Assembly (NCBI RefSeq): GCF_036906915.1 | Contig: NZ_JBAKHX010000010.1 | Location: forward strand, 1 to 64,000 | From: Phytohabitans sp036906915 | Lineage (GTDB): Bacteria; Actinomycetota; Actinomycetes; Mycobacteriales; Micromonosporaceae | Direction: 5' to 3' | DNA length: 64,000 bases | Shown here: piece after piece, positions 50,947 through 60,523 of the stretch | How positions within the stretch are numbered: the first letter of the stretch is position 1 | Layout of the letters: each line of letters begins with the position of its first letter | Translations under genes and position numbers: made by a program | The notes under the pieces: model-generated | What the model saw: the letters and a program-made list of their open reading frames with translations, nothing else | Told to the model about the DNA's origin: nothing | The model's database searches: none

Positions 50947-52710
50947 ATGAACACGCCTGTGCAGCGCCTTCGGCAATGGCTACCTCCGCTACGGCTGCCC
51001 GGGCGCCGAAGAAGCGGCGCCACACGGACGGCGACGGCAGCGCTGGTGCTCGGCGCGATGCTGGCCGTGACGGCGGCCTGTACCGCCGACGACCCGGCGC
51101 CAGATCGTCCGCCCGGCTCGGCGAACCCGCAGTGTGACGGGAAGCTGGACGCGGCATTCGGCGCGTGGGCCCGGGCCGGGTTCAGCGGCGCCGTCGCCTT
51201 GTCGACCGGTGGCCGGTTCGAGTGCCTCGCCGGCTACGGTACGGCCGACGACGCCACCGGCGCCCGGAACACCGCCGACACGGTGTACCACATCGGATCG
51301 GTCACCAAGGCATTCACCGCCACCGCTATCCTCAAGCTCGCCGAGGGCGGGAAGCTGTCCCTCGACGACCCGGTCGGCAAGCTGGTGCCGGCGATCGTCG
51401 GGCCGGTGGCCAAGGCGACGGTACGCCAGGTGCTGCTGCACACCAGCGGGATCGGCGGTTCGATCGGCGCCGATGACCAGCCGCTCGACCGGGCCGGCGC
51501 GATCGCCGCGATCAACAAGCTGGAGTTGGTGTTCCCACCCGGTAAGGGCCATGCCTACTCCAACGCCGGATACACGCTGTTGGCGGTCGTCATCGACACC
51601 GTGTCCGGTATGTCATACCGCGACTACACCCTCGCGCACGTCCTTACCCTGCCCGGCGGTGCGGTCACCGGCGGTTTCGGGAGCGGCCAGCCGGCCGCCG
51701 CCGGACCCCGCGCGGTCGGGTACCTCGACGACGGCAAGCCCGGCGGATCGGGCGACTTCCCCGGTCCGTACTGGACGACGGAGGGCAACGGCTCGCTGGC
51801 GATGACCACCAGGGAACTGGCCACCTGGGTGCACGCGCTGTTCCGCACCACGCTGGTGACGCCGGCGACGGCCAAGCTCGCCAGCGAACCGGGGTTCCCG
51901 GTGGGCGATGGCCGGTCATACACGCTGGGCGGCTGGATGGCGTTCGACGCCTCGGCGTACGGCAAGCCGATCGTGGGCATCGCCGGCGGTGGCGGCGACA
52001 TCGGCCACAACGTGGCGGTCGTGTGGATTCCCGAGCGGGACCAGGTGATCGCCATGTCGTCCAACCGATCGGTGCTCACGGCCGAAAAGCTGCTGGGCGC
52101 GACGGTATCGGCGCTGGTGGCCGGCGACCCGCTGCCGACGCCGACCGCGCCGGCCGGCGGTGGCGACCCGGCCGCGATCGCCGGGAAGTACCGGCTGGAC
52201 ACCGGAGGGTCGTTGGAGGTGACCGTTGCCGACAACCGGCCGAGGATCTCGGCCACCGGCGCCGACGCTGTCGGTGCACTGTTCCCGCCGCGCGGCCGCT
52301 ACTTCGCCGACGACCTGCGAGCGCACGAGAAGCGCGTACTCTCCATGCTCGCCGGCAAGACCCGGGAGGGCCGCGACGAGCGCCAGGCCATAGAAGCCGA
52401 GCACGGACCGATCTCCGCGGTGGCCCTCGGCGGCACCATCATCGCCGAAGGCGAGATGCGTACATATGTCGCCTTGACCACCCGCGACGGTCCGCGGCTC
52501 GGCTGGTACGCGGTCGACGACCACAGCAACATCGGGGCGGTGGAGTTGCCTACCGAGCCACCGGCCCTGACGCTGGTACCGGTCGGGAAGAACAGGTACC
52601 GCCCAGACGACCCGACCGGAACCGGCCCGGACGTGACCCTCGACTTCGCCGGCGGCAAGGTGACCGTCACCGGGCCAGCCGGAACGACGACCGCCCGGCG
52701 GCCAGGTTGA
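50947..52710 (+). CDS. Beta-lactamase-fold serine hydrolase lipoprotein
   Basis: A 587-residue class C beta-lactamase/DD-peptidase-like protein. A lipoprotein signal ends VTAAC (Cys45), so it should be lipid-anchored outside the cell. The catalytic Ser118-x-x-Lys121 lies in HIGSVTKAF and the Tyr-x-Asn motif in YSNAGYTLL. The C-terminal ~170 residues form a separate beta-rich domain of unknown role. Relatives include D-aminopeptidases and esterases; a true beta-lactamase is possible but not shown. ATG 50947 gives a normal lipoprotein signal; the longer frame adds 38 residues of no use. Confidence 0.85.
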   Translation: MNTPVQRLRQWLPPLRLPGRRRSGATRTATAALVLGAMLAVTAACTADDPAPDRPPGSANPQCDGKLDAAFGAWARAGFSGAVALSTGGRFECLAGYGTADDATGARNTADTVYHIGSVTKAFTATAILKLAEGGKLSLDDPVGKLVPAIVGPVAKATVRQVLLHTSGIGGSIGADDQPLDRAGAIAAINKLELVFPPGKGHAYSNAGYTLLAVVIDTVSGMSYRDYTLAHVLTLPGGAVTGGFGSGQPAAAGPRAVGYLDDGKPGGSGDFPGPYWTTEGNGSLAMTTRELATWVHALFRTTLVTPATAKLASEPGFPVGDGRSYTLGGWMAFDASAYGKPIVGIAGGGGDIGHNVAVVWIPERDQVIAMSSNRSVLTAEKLLGATVSALVAGDPLPTPTAPAGGGDPAAIAGKYRLDTGGSLEVTVADNRPRISATGADAVGALFPPRGRYFADDLRAHEKRVLSMLAGKTREGRDERQAIEAEHGPISAVALGGTIIAEGEMRTYVALTTRDGPRLGWYAVDDHSNIGAVELPTEPPALTLVPVGKNRYRPDDPTGTGPDVTLDFAGGKVTVTGPAGTTTARRPG

Positions 52711-52816
52711 GATCGGAAACGCTGAACGTGGAAGGGAACGCGCCGGACGGGGACGGGCTCCGCTCTCGTCCGGCGCGCCGCGGACGACCTGTCCAGCCCC
52801 GTGACCCGTGAAACGG

Positions 52817-54007
52817 CTATTGCCAGGCCCTGAGGCGCGTCGCGGCGAGGAAGCCGCCGACGAAGGCGTCGCCCAGACCGATGGTGGTCGGCTCGGCGAC
52901 GTCGAGCCGGAAGCCGGGCACGCAGCGAACGGCCGCGCCCATCCGGTCTTCCAGGGCCGCGGCGAACGCCAACGCCTCCGGCCGCCTCGGCCGGTGCCGC
53001 ATGAGCTCGTAGTCCTGGTCGGTGTACTCGTCGCCGTGGCTGTACCGGGTGCTCGCGACAACGATGCCCCCGTTCAGCGGCTCCGCGTACCGGCCGGCGT
53101 CCTCCCCGAACGCCGCCGCCCAGTACTTGGTGTGCACCACCAGCGTCGGAGCTGGAATGAGCGCGCGCAGTGACTCGAACGCGTCGGCCACCTCGGCCAC
53201 GGAGAGTAGGTCGACGGTGCGGCCCAGGTACGACTGCATCTCGTCCTCGTTCAACCCGTAGACGCCGATGGTGGGAACAAGCGCGTCGCGGACCCGTCCG
53301 CTGAGTTCCGGCTCGTGGAAGCCGGCGTCCTCGTAGTAGACGACGGCGCCAACGGGCAGGTGTCGCATGTGGCCGCTCAATGTGGACAGACGGCGGTCGA
53401 GCAGCCCGCCGTCGCGTATCGCGTTGAATCCCGAGATGAGAAAGACCCGCGCGGTGCGCAGCAGTTCGCCGAGCCCGGGGCTGAGCAGCATCGAACCGTT
53501 CGCAGGGTCGTTGACGTAGATGAGGCGGTTTGGAAACGGCGCACGGATGTCGATGTCGCCCGCCCGGACGCGCAGGTCCTGGTCGTACTGCACGATCAGG
53601 TGCGGGTAGAACGTGTCCCGGTCGTCGCTGCAGATGTAGTCGCAGCCCGCCGGCAACAGCTGGCGGATCACATCGTTGATGCTGACCAGGTGCAGAGTGG
53701 ACGGTACGCCCAGCCGGCTCATCTCCTTGGCCGCGCGCACCGACGTTCCCCCCAGCGTCGTGCGGGTGGGGAAACGCTCCGCGAACGCGCTCAGGCACGC
53801 GGAGGAGGCGACGAAATGCTCGCCCCCTCCGCCCTTCTTCAGGTACGCGAGGATCGAGATGACCAGCTCACGCTCGGTGGTCACCGCGACCGGCGAGGTC
53901 AGCTCGTCGTCGCCGATCCGGTACTCGCCGACGAGCCGCTCCATGACCGGCGCGGACAGCTTGAGCTCATAGTCGACGCCTCCCCCGAGGCCCAGGACGA
54001 CGGTCAT
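52817..54007 (-). CDS. ADP-dependent phosphofructokinase/glucokinase-family kinase
   Basis: A 396-residue ribokinase-fold protein resembling the ADP-dependent glucokinase/phosphofructokinase family first known from archaea. Features are VLGLGGGVDYELKL at the start, TTLGGTSVRAAKEM and the catalytic-base/anion-hole motif TTIGLGDAFVGGF near the end. It would phosphorylate a sugar or sugar phosphate; ADP or ATP use cannot be judged by eye. It is last in the sugar ABC-aldolase operon, 129 bp after the aldolase, and has a weak ribosome-binding site. Kinase then aldolase gives a complete tagatose- or fructose-like route. Confidence 0.7.
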   Translation of the reverse strand: MTVVLGLGGGVDYELKLSAPVMERLVGEYRIGDDELTSPVAVTTERELVISILAYLKKGGGGEHFVASSACLSAFAERFPTRTTLGGTSVRAAKEMSRLGVPSTLHLVSINDVIRQLLPAGCDYICSDDRDTFYPHLIVQYDQDLRVRAGDIDIRAPFPNRLIYVNDPANGSMLLSPGLGELLRTARVFLISGFNAIRDGGLLDRRLSTLSGHMRHLPVGAVVYYEDAGFHEPELSGRVRDALVPTIGVYGLNEDEMQSYLGRTVDLLSVAEVADAFESLRALIPAPTLVVHTKYWAAAFGEDAGRYAEPLNGGIVVASTRYSHGDEYTDQDYELMRHRPRRPEALAFAAALEDRMGAAVRCVPGFRLDVAEPTTIGLGDAFVGGFLAATRLRAWQ

Positions 54008-54136
54008 GCGCCGCCGCCCGCAGCCGACACAAAGCGCAGGGAGCGCAGCGACCGAAGCGACTGGCGGCTACAAGGCGGCACAAAGGGCGCCTGACCCGCG
54101 CGAGCGGAGGGAGCGCCAACTGGCTCAGTGCTCATG

Positions 54137-54997
54137 TCAGTAAAGGGATGCCTTGCCGGTCGCCTCGAAGAGGTCGATTTTGTGCGCCGCGACGAGCTTC
54201 ATGGCCTCGATCGCCGGCGGTTGGATGCTGAGCGGCTCGCGCAGGCCGGCGTCGGCGAGGACCTCACGCATCTTGTCGTGGTAGGCCACCTTGATGTCGC
54301 TGGAGATGTTGATTTTGTTGATGCCGAGCCGGACCGCCTGCGCGATCTCGTCGTCCGGGTTGCCCGAGCCGCCGTGCAGCACCAGCGGGATCCGCACCCG
54401 GTCCTTGATCTCCTTGAGCAGGTCGAGCTTGAGCTCCGGCTTCAGGGTCTTCGGGTACAGGCCGTGATAGGTGCCGATGGCAACGGCGAGGCTGTCGACC
54501 CCCGTCTGCTTGACGAAGGTCACGGCGTCGATCGGGTCGGTGTAGATGATGGTGTCGGTGCCGGCTTCGGCCTCGCCGTCGGTCTTGCCGATCGTCCCGA
54601 GCTCCGCCTCGACCGACAGGCCGACCGCGTGCGCGGTCTCGGTGACCTTCCTGGAGATCGCGACGTTGTCCTCAAAGGGCTGTAGCGACGCGTCGATCAT
54701 CACCGAGGTGAAGCCAATCTTGATGGCGGTCAGCGTCTCCTCGTAGGTCGCGCCGTGGTCCCAGTGGATCGCGATCGGCACGGACGAGCGGTGGGCTCGC
54801 TGCGTCATCGCGGCGATGACGTCGTGGCCGATGTGCTTGACCTCGTCGGGATGGACCCCGATGAACAGCGGCGCGTTCTTCTCCTCGCTGATGTCCACGA
54901 TGCCGTTGAACATGGCGTAGTCGCTGATGTTGAAGGCAGGCACGGCGAAGTTTTTCTCGTGCGCCACGTCCAGGATCGCCTTGCCGGTCGTCAGCAT
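54137..54997 (-). CDS. Class II ketose-bisphosphate aldolase
   Basis: A 286-residue zinc-dependent aldolase of the FbaA/GatY/KbaY type. It shows FAVPAFNISDY near the start, the zinc His in IAIHWDHGATYEE, SVMIDASLQPFEDN, VEAELGTIG, AIGTYHGLYP and VLHGGSGNPDDEI, then the phosphate-binding NISSDIKVAY. It cleaves fructose- or tagatose-1,6-bisphosphate, or a related ketose phosphate, into DHAP and an aldehyde. AAGGAG precedes the ATG. It lies between the importer permease and the kinase gene. Confidence 0.88.
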   Translation of the reverse strand: MLTTGKAILDVAHEKNFAVPAFNISDYAMFNGIVDISEEKNAPLFIGVHPDEVKHIGHDVIAAMTQRAHRSSVPIAIHWDHGATYEETLTAIKIGFTSVMIDASLQPFEDNVAISRKVTETAHAVGLSVEAELGTIGKTDGEAEAGTDTIIYTDPIDAVTFVKQTGVDSLAVAIGTYHGLYPKTLKPELKLDLLKEIKDRVRIPLVLHGGSGNPDDEIAQAVRLGINKINISSDIKVAYHDKMREVLADAGLREPLSIQPPAIEAMKLVAAHKIDLFEATGKASLY

Positions 54998-55044
54998 TGC
55001 TGCGTTCTCCTTCTGGGGTTGGTTCCCGCTCGCGAGCGGGAGGG

Positions 55045-55905
55045 TCATGCCTTGACGGCGCCGGAGGTGAGGCCGCCGATGAATCGCCGCTGGAAGAGCA
55101 GGAACAGGATGAGGACCGGGATGGACCCCAGGATGCTCATGGCCATCATCTGGTTCCACTCGTAGGAGTGCTGGCCCATCAGAAGCTGGATGCCGATGGG
55201 CACGGTTCGCATGTCGTCGGTGCGGGTGAGCGTCAACGCGAAGAGGTACTCGTTCCAGGAGATCATGAACGTGTACACGCCGACGGCGACCATTCCCGGC
55301 ACCGAGACGGGCACCAGAACCCGCCACAGCGCCGTCCAACTCGACGCCCCGTCGACCTTGACGGACTCGTCCAGTTCCTTGGGCAGGGTGTTGAAGTAAG
55401 CCGTCATCATGATGATCGCGTAGGGCAGCGTGAACACCATGTGCGTGAGGATCAGCCCGGGATAGGTGTTGTACAGGCCGAGCGTCACCACCAGGCCGAA
55501 GTAGGGAATGACGAGCGTGATCGGTGGCACGGCCTGCACGCTGACGATCACCGCGTTGATGGAGCGTTTGAGCGGGAACTCGTAGCGGCTGAACCCGTAC
55601 GCCGCCAGGATCGCCACGAACAGCGTCAGCGCGGTCACCGCGAGCGCGACGATGTAGCTGTTGAGGAAGAACCTCAGCTGGGCGCCGTCGCCGAGGATGG
55701 CGGTGTAGGCGTCGAACGAGAAGTTCTTGCTGAGCAGCTTCGGCGGCACCGCGAAGACCTCGCCGTTGGGCTTGAACGACGTCGACAGCATCCACACGAC
55801 CGGCAGGCCGGCGAAGGCGGCGCCGATACACAGGCCGGTGAACACGGCGATCTTCGCGCCGAGGCGTCGCCTCTTGCGGGTGAGCACGCTCTTGCGGGCG
55901 GGCAC
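55045..55905 (-). CDS. Sugar ABC transporter permease (MalG type)
   Basis: A 286-residue CUT1-family inner-membrane permease with six helices. It has the EAA-like loop LPKELDESVKVDGASSWTAL and the typical ISWNEYLFALTL and RRFIGGLTSGAVKA ends. The GTG at 55905 is set by AGGAGAGG, five bases after the MalF-type gene stop. Together with that permease and the lipoprotein at 57 kb it makes a sugar importer; the ATPase (MsiK-like, shared) is not encoded here, as is usual in actinomycetes. Confidence 0.9.
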   Translation of the reverse strand: MPARKSVLTRKRRRLGAKIAVFTGLCIGAAFAGLPVVWMLSTSFKPNGEVFAVPPKLLSKNFSFDAYTAILGDGAQLRFFLNSYIVALAVTALTLFVAILAAYGFSRYEFPLKRSINAVIVSVQAVPPITLVIPYFGLVVTLGLYNTYPGLILTHMVFTLPYAIIMMTAYFNTLPKELDESVKVDGASSWTALWRVLVPVSVPGMVAVGVYTFMISWNEYLFALTLTRTDDMRTVPIGIQLLMGQHSYEWNQMMAMSILGSIPVLILFLLFQRRFIGGLTSGAVKA

Positions 55906-55909
55906 GCGA

Positions 55910-56878
55910 TCACCTCTCCTTTTGCAGGCGGACGTAGAAGAACGCGAGGACCATCGTGAGCAGCAGAACGATGACCGCCGCCGCGGACGCGGTGGCGAAC
56001 TCGTAACTGCTGAAGGCTTGCTTGTAGGTGTACGTGCTGAGCATCTCCGTGACATTCAGCGGTCCGCCGCCCGTCGTCATCCAGATGAGAGCGAACTGCT
56101 GCGAGGTCCAGATGAGATCGAGCACGGCCATGCTGATCAGTACCGGTCGCAGCTGCGGGATCGTCACGTTCCAGAACTGCCGGATCGGGCTGGCGCCGTC
56201 GACGGAGGCCGCCTCGTACAGGTCACCCGAGATTCCCTGGAGCCCGGCGAGGATGCTGATCATGAAGAACGGAAAGCCGGCCCAGACGTTGATGAACGTC
56301 AGCGCCCAGAGCGCTTTGCCCGGGTCGGAGAGCCAGTTCACGCCCTCCTGCATCCTGCCGAGCGTGGTCAGCAGGTAGTTGACCACTCCGGACGGGTCGA
56401 GCATGAGGCGCCAGATGACCGCGATCACGGCGACCGTGAACAGCCACGGCAGGATGTAGATGATGCGGAAGATGGTTTTCGTCACGCCGCTCAACAGCGA
56501 CGTGTTGAGCATCATCGCGAACCCCAGCCCGAGAACGAGGTGCGCGACGGTGCTCACGGTGATGAAGACGAAGGTGTTCTTCAGCGCGGCCAGGAAGTCC
56601 GGGTCGGTGAGCACCGTGGTGTAGTTGGCGAAGCCGACGAAGACCGAGTTCTGCTGGACGATCACGTTGTCTTTGAACGAGTAGCTGATGACCATCACGA
56701 TGGGGATGATCATCAGCACGAAGATCAATATCATCGTCGGCGAGAGATAGCCGAACGGGGCGCCGCTCTTCGTCAGGAAACGCCGCGCTCTGCCCCGGCG
56801 AGCGGCCCGGGTCTGCGGCGCGACCGCCGCCACCGGCGGGGGCGGGGGCGGCGCGTGATCCAGTTTCGCGGAATCCAT
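55910..56878 (-). CDS. Sugar ABC transporter permease (MalF type)
   Basis: A 322-residue CUT1-family permease with a Pro-rich cytoplasmic N-terminus (a run of six prolines near residue 10) and six helices. The EAA loop is GDLYEAASVDGASPIRQFWNVTIP, which contacts the ATPase. GAGGAGA before the ATG at 56878 fixes the start. It is the first membrane partner after the binding-protein gene. Confidence 0.9.
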   Translation of the reverse strand: MDSAKLDHAPPPPPPVAAVAPQTRAARRGRARRFLTKSGAPFGYLSPTMILIFVLMIIPIVMVISYSFKDNVIVQQNSVFVGFANYTTVLTDPDFLAALKNTFVFITVSTVAHLVLGLGFAMMLNTSLLSGVTKTIFRIIYILPWLFTVAVIAVIWRLMLDPSGVVNYLLTTLGRMQEGVNWLSDPGKALWALTFINVWAGFPFFMISILAGLQGISGDLYEAASVDGASPIRQFWNVTIPQLRPVLISMAVLDLIWTSQQFALIWMTTGGGPLNVTEMLSTYTYKQAFSSYEFATASAAAVIVLLLTMVLAFFYVRLQKER

Positions 56879-56940
56879 CGATGTCTCCTCGTGTCGGGGC
56901 CGCGCCGCGGTGTCGACGCGGCCCCGATGTATGGAAAGCC

Positions 56941-58215
56941 TCAGAGCACCGACGCCCAGGCCTCTTGCGCCTTGCTGAGCGTGTCGTCGACGCTCTGCTT
57001 GCCGGTGAGAGTGAGCTGCAGCTGCTCGTCGAAGCTGCGCATGAGGTCCTCGGACTTCGGCAGGCCCACGAACTCGTTGGCCGGGTAGCCCGCCTGGTAG
57101 ATGTCGAAGGCCGTCTTGAACAGCGGGTCGCTGTTGGTGAAGTCCGGCTCGGCGGTCTTGTTGCCCGGGAAGCCGTTCGCCAGCGTGCTCAGCTCCGCGT
57201 TCTTCTCCTTGCTCATCAGGAACTCGACGAGCTTGAACGCCTCGGCCTTGTGCTTGGAGGAGCCGGCGACGCCGATGCCCCACGACGCGTACGGGATGCC
57301 GCGCTTGCCGGTGTAGCCGTCCTCGGCCGGAATCGGCAGCACCGTGAAGTTCAGCGAGGGGTTGTTCTTCTTGATCAGCGTGATGTGCGCCAAGGAGTCG
57401 ATCACCATGCCCACCTGGCCGGTGGTGAACTTCTCGACCTTGTCCTGCTCTTTCATGGTGAGCGAGCCGGGGGCGATGACGTTCGCGTCATTCAGGCTCT
57501 TGACGTACTCGATGGTGCTCTTGACCTGCGCGTTGGTCAGGTCGGGCTTACCGTCCTTGGTGAGCATGGAGCCGCCCGACGCCCACAGCCACGACATCAC
57601 GTCGTTCTGCACGCCGTTGGGCACGGCGGTGTCGAGTGGAAGAGCCCAGCCCTTGACGTTCCCCCCGGTCGCGGTGATCTTCTTCGCCGCGTCCAGGAAC
57701 TCAGTACGCGTGCTCGGCGGCGTGGTGATACCGGCCTTCGAGAGCAGGTCGTTGTTGACGAACAGCGGGTACACGAAGTTCACCACGGGGATCATGTAGG
57801 TCTTCCCCTCGAGCTGGATCTGGCTCGCGAGCTGGCTCGAGTCGTACTTCGCGTCGCCCATGAGCGAGGTCAGGTCAGCGATCGCGCCCTGCTTGGCGAA
57901 GTCGTTCACCCACGCGCCGTCGAGGCCCACGACGTCAGGCAGCGTCTTGGACGCCGCGCCGGACACCAACTGCTGCTTGGTGGACGCATACGGCCCACTC
58001 AACAGCTTGACCTTGATATTCGGGTTCTGCGCCGTGAACTCGGTCATGAGCTTGTCGAACGATCCCGCCGGAAGCTCCGGCGCCCACCACTGCGCGAACT
58101 CGAGCGTGACGGTGCCGTCCGCGCTGGTCTCGTCAGAACCGCCGCACCCCACCACGGTGGTGCCGACCAACGCGGCCACCGCTATCACCCCGAATAGGTG
58201 CCTCCGTCGGGTCAT
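56941..58215 (-). CDS. Sugar-binding lipoprotein of ABC importer
   Basis: A 424-residue extracellular solute-binding protein, family 1. A lipoprotein signal ends with the lipobox VVGC, followed by GGSDETSADG. Conserved features include FAQWWAPELPAGSFDKLM, PDVVGLDGAWVNDFAKQG and YPLFVNNDLLSKAG, ending in repeated helical closure segments. It captures a mono- or oligosaccharide for the two permeases. It is the first gene of the five-gene operon, and its promoter faces the DeoR gene. Confidence 0.9.
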   Translation of the reverse strand: MTRRRHLFGVIAVAALVGTTVVGCGGSDETSADGTVTLEFAQWWAPELPAGSFDKLMTEFTAQNPNIKVKLLSGPYASTKQQLVSGAASKTLPDVVGLDGAWVNDFAKQGAIADLTSLMGDAKYDSSQLASQIQLEGKTYMIPVVNFVYPLFVNNDLLSKAGITTPPSTRTEFLDAAKKITATGGNVKGWALPLDTAVPNGVQNDVMSWLWASGGSMLTKDGKPDLTNAQVKSTIEYVKSLNDANVIAPGSLTMKEQDKVEKFTTGQVGMVIDSLAHITLIKKNNPSLNFTVLPIPAEDGYTGKRGIPYASWGIGVAGSSKHKAEAFKLVEFLMSKEKNAELSTLANGFPGNKTAEPDFTNSDPLFKTAFDIYQAGYPANEFVGLPKSEDLMRSFDEQLQLTLTGKQSVDDTLSKAQEAWASVL

Positions 58216-58474
58216 GCCGAACTCCTTCTATGTCAAGGTGTTACCGCTCTATGCTGGTCTGCGCCACGTTAACAGCACGTTACATCACTCACAAGACCCA
58301 CTACTGCAAGAACCGGCTAGAGAATGCAAAGTACTGCGGAGCAAATCGGAAAGTAGGGTGGAATGTGGCACTGGCCGCCACCGACCCATGCCGATGCCAG
58401 CACAACACTGCATGAAACGGGCAGTACGATGCTGTACCCTGCCGTTCTAAGCTCGTTCTGAGGCTGGAGGGCCA
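58216..58474. promoter_or_regulatory. Divergent control region of sugar operon and DeoR gene
   Basis: These 259 bases lie between divergent starts. It is markedly less GC-rich than its surroundings, as expected for promoters. An imperfect inverted repeat, about AACGGGCAGTAC and GTACCCTGCCGTT, lies near 58417-58447, next to the DeoR start, and is a possible operator. Assignment is tentative. Confidence 0.4.
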
Positions 58475-59290
58475 GTGACCGTGGACAAAGAGGATCGGCA
58501 GCGCCGCCTGCCCGCGGGGCGCAAGGCCCAGTTGGCGGCCTACGTCGCGGAGACCGGAGAGGTCACGGTCAACGCGCTCGCCGAGCGCTTCGGTGTCTCC
58601 ATCGACACCATCCGGCGCGACCTCGACCAGCTCAGCGCCGACGGGGTACTGGTCCGCACCTACGGCGGGGCGGTCAGCCAGTCGACATTCTCCCGGGTCG
58701 ACCGGACCGTCGACGCGCGGCTCAACATGGAGAAGCGCGAGAAGGAGAAGATCGCGGTACTCGCGGCGTCCCTGGTGGAGAACGGGTCCGTCATCATGCT
58801 CAACGGCGGGACCACCACGCTCGCCGTCGCCAAGAGCCTGCGCAACCACCGCGACCTCACCGTCGCGACGAACAGCCTGCTCGTACCCCCGGCGCTGTCA
58901 CCGGCCGCCATCCGCGACGTGTACGTCTTCGGCGGCGCCGTCCGCACGCTCACGCTCGCGACCGCCGGGCCCGTCAGCTTCCGCACCGCCGGCGGCAGCG
59001 AGCTCGACATCAGCTGCGACCTGGCGCTGATCGGGGTCGGCGCCGTCTCGGCCGTCGCCGGATACACGACGAGCAACCTCGCCGAGGCCGCGATGATGCG
59101 GGAAATGATCTCTCGGGCGGCGCGTGTGGCGATCCTGGCCGACTCGTCGAAGTTCGGCCGCCGGCTCTTCGCCCAGGTATCCGAGCTCGGCGGCGCCGAC
59201 TACCTCGTCACCGACTCCACCCCACCGCCCGACCTCCTGGACGCCCTCATGGAAAACGAGGTCGAGCTGGTGACACCGGAGACGGCCTAA
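58475..59290 (+). CDS. DeoR/GlpR-family sugar-operon regulator
   Basis: A 271-residue DeoR-type regulator. The N-terminal HTH reads VTVNALAERFGVSIDTIRRDL; the C-terminal sugar-phosphate-sensing domain has MLNGGTTTLAVAKSL (phosphate loop), CDLALIGVGAVS and ILADSSKFGRR. Such proteins repress carbohydrate operons until a sugar phosphate binds. The start is GTG after CTGGAGG. Its divergent placement makes the ABC-aldolase-kinase operon its likely target, with a ketose phosphate as inducer (inference). Confidence 0.9.
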   Translation: MTVDKEDRQRRLPAGRKAQLAAYVAETGEVTVNALAERFGVSIDTIRRDLDQLSADGVLVRTYGGAVSQSTFSRVDRTVDARLNMEKREKEKIAVLAASLVENGSVIMLNGGTTTLAVAKSLRNHRDLTVATNSLLVPPALSPAAIRDVYVFGGAVRTLTLATAGPVSFRTAGGSELDISCDLALIGVGAVSAVAGYTTSNLAEAAMMREMISRAARVAILADSSKFGRRLFAQVSELGGADYLVTDSTPPPDLLDALMENEVELVTPETA

Positions 59291-59502
59291 CCGGGCCGGC
59301 GTTCGCGCCGACGCCGGGCCTGCTGATCGGCGCCCAGACCGCACTCGGTGTCGGCGGTTCGATGGTGATGGCCGCCGCCGTGCCGGGCGGTCCGGCGTCG
59401 ACGCCGATCCCGCGGGAACCAACCGGACATGATCCACGACTACCTCTCGGACGGTCCATGGATTCTCGCCGGGCGAGCCCGGCGGTTGGTGAAGGAGTGC
59501 AG

Positions 59503-60231
59503 ATGCGCGTACGGATGGCAGCCGGGCTCGGGGTCGCGGTGCTGGCCGGTGCCGTGGCGGGCCTGGGCATTGGCGTGGGCCCGGCGTCCGCGCACGTGAC
59601 GGTGAACCCGCGGGAGGCGACGCAGGGCGGCTACGCGAAGCTGGCGTTTCGGGTGCCGAACGAGCGCGACAACGCCTCGACGGTGAAGGTCGAGGTGACG
59701 ATCCCGACGCAGACGGCGATCGCCTCGGTCTCGACCCGGCCGACACCCGGCTGGACCGCCACGGTCGAGCGCACGAAGCTAGCGACGCCGTTGAAGGTCC
59801 ACGACAGCGAGGTCACCGAGGCGGTCTCGAAGATCACTTGGACGGCGGCCCCTGGCAATGAGGTCAAGCCGGGTCAGTTCCAGGAGTTCGAGGTCTCCGC
59901 CGGCCCGCTGCCCGAAGTGGACCGGATCACCTTCAAGGCCCTCCAGACGTACTCCAACGGCGAGGTCGTGCGCTGGATCGAGGAGCCCCAGGCGGGGCAG
60001 GAGGAGCCGGAGCACCCCGCGCCGATCCTCAAGCTGACCAAGGCAGCCGCGCAGCCGGCCGGTACCGGCGCGGCGGTCGTGAACGCGAACGCCGACCTGG
60101 CCGACACGAGCTCGGACGACGGCGCCTCCGGCTGGTACGCCGCGGCCGGCGTAGCCGGTCTGATCACGGGCCTCGCTGGCCTGGCGTTCGGGATGCTGGC
60201 CTGGCGGCGGTCGGGCACCCAGGCCAGCTGA
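59503..60231 (+). CDS. YcnI-type copper-binding membrane protein (DUF1775)
   Basis: A 242-residue secreted and membrane-anchored protein. The signal peptide ends GPASA, so the mature protein starts with His-Val-Thr-Val-Asn-Pro, the N-terminal copper-binding His of the YcnI/DUF1775 family. The core has FRVPNERDNAST and PGWTATVER; a C-terminal helix and a WRRSG tail anchor it. YcnI relatives bind Cu(II) and sit near CopC/CopD-type genes, which are absent here. GAAGGAG lies before the ATG at 59503. Confidence 0.87.
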   Translation: MRVRMAAGLGVAVLAGAVAGLGIGVGPASAHVTVNPREATQGGYAKLAFRVPNERDNASTVKVEVTIPTQTAIASVSTRPTPGWTATVERTKLATPLKVHDSEVTEAVSKITWTAAPGNEVKPGQFQEFEVSAGPLPEVDRITFKALQTYSNGEVVRWIEEPQAGQEEPEHPAPILKLTKAAAQPAGTGAAVVNANADLADTSSDDGASGWYAAAGVAGLITGLAGLAFGMLAWRRSGTQAS

Positions 60232-60236
60232 CGGCG

Positions 60237-60425
60237 TTACCTGTCGCCGGGTTCGTCCCGTCGATCACGGTTCCTGTCCTCGTTTCCGCTGAAGGGCGCG
60301 GCGGCGTCGGTGTCCGGCGCCGCCGTTCGGGCGCGCTGTTCGTCGCGGCCCTCGTCCCCGTCGGCACCGGACCGGCGCTGATCGGTGGCGGTGTCGCGAT
60401 CGACTGGATGCCGTTTGCTACTCAT
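60237..60425 (-). CDS. Small charged hypothetical protein
   Basis: A 62-codon ORF starting MSSKRHPVDRDTATDQRRSG, strongly rich in Asp, Arg and Glu and probably disordered. AGGCAGG lies six bases before the ATG. No family is recognised. It ends 5 bp from the stop of the YcnI gene and could also be chance coding in GC-rich DNA. Confidence 0.3.
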   Translation of the reverse strand: MSSKRHPVDRDTATDQRRSGADGDEGRDEQRARTAAPDTDAAAPFSGNEDRNRDRRDEPGDR

Positions 60426-60523
60426 GCGCCTGCCTGTACCCGCCGCTCGCCGGGAGAAAACGGATCTTCAGCCGGTGCGACGCGCCCGCGTCTCGTCGCC
60501 GCTCGACCACAAAAGCAGTCGCC

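Noticed and set aside
50947..52710. Calling the lipoprotein a true beta-lactamase
   Set aside because: The Ser-x-x-Lys and Tyr-x-Asn motifs are common to many peptidases and esterases of this fold, so resistance cannot be claimed.
59291..59502. Possible small ORF between the DeoR and YcnI genes (GAQTALGVGGSMVMAAAV)
   Set aside because: No ribosome-binding site and no recognisable family; it may be a remnant but cannot be supported.
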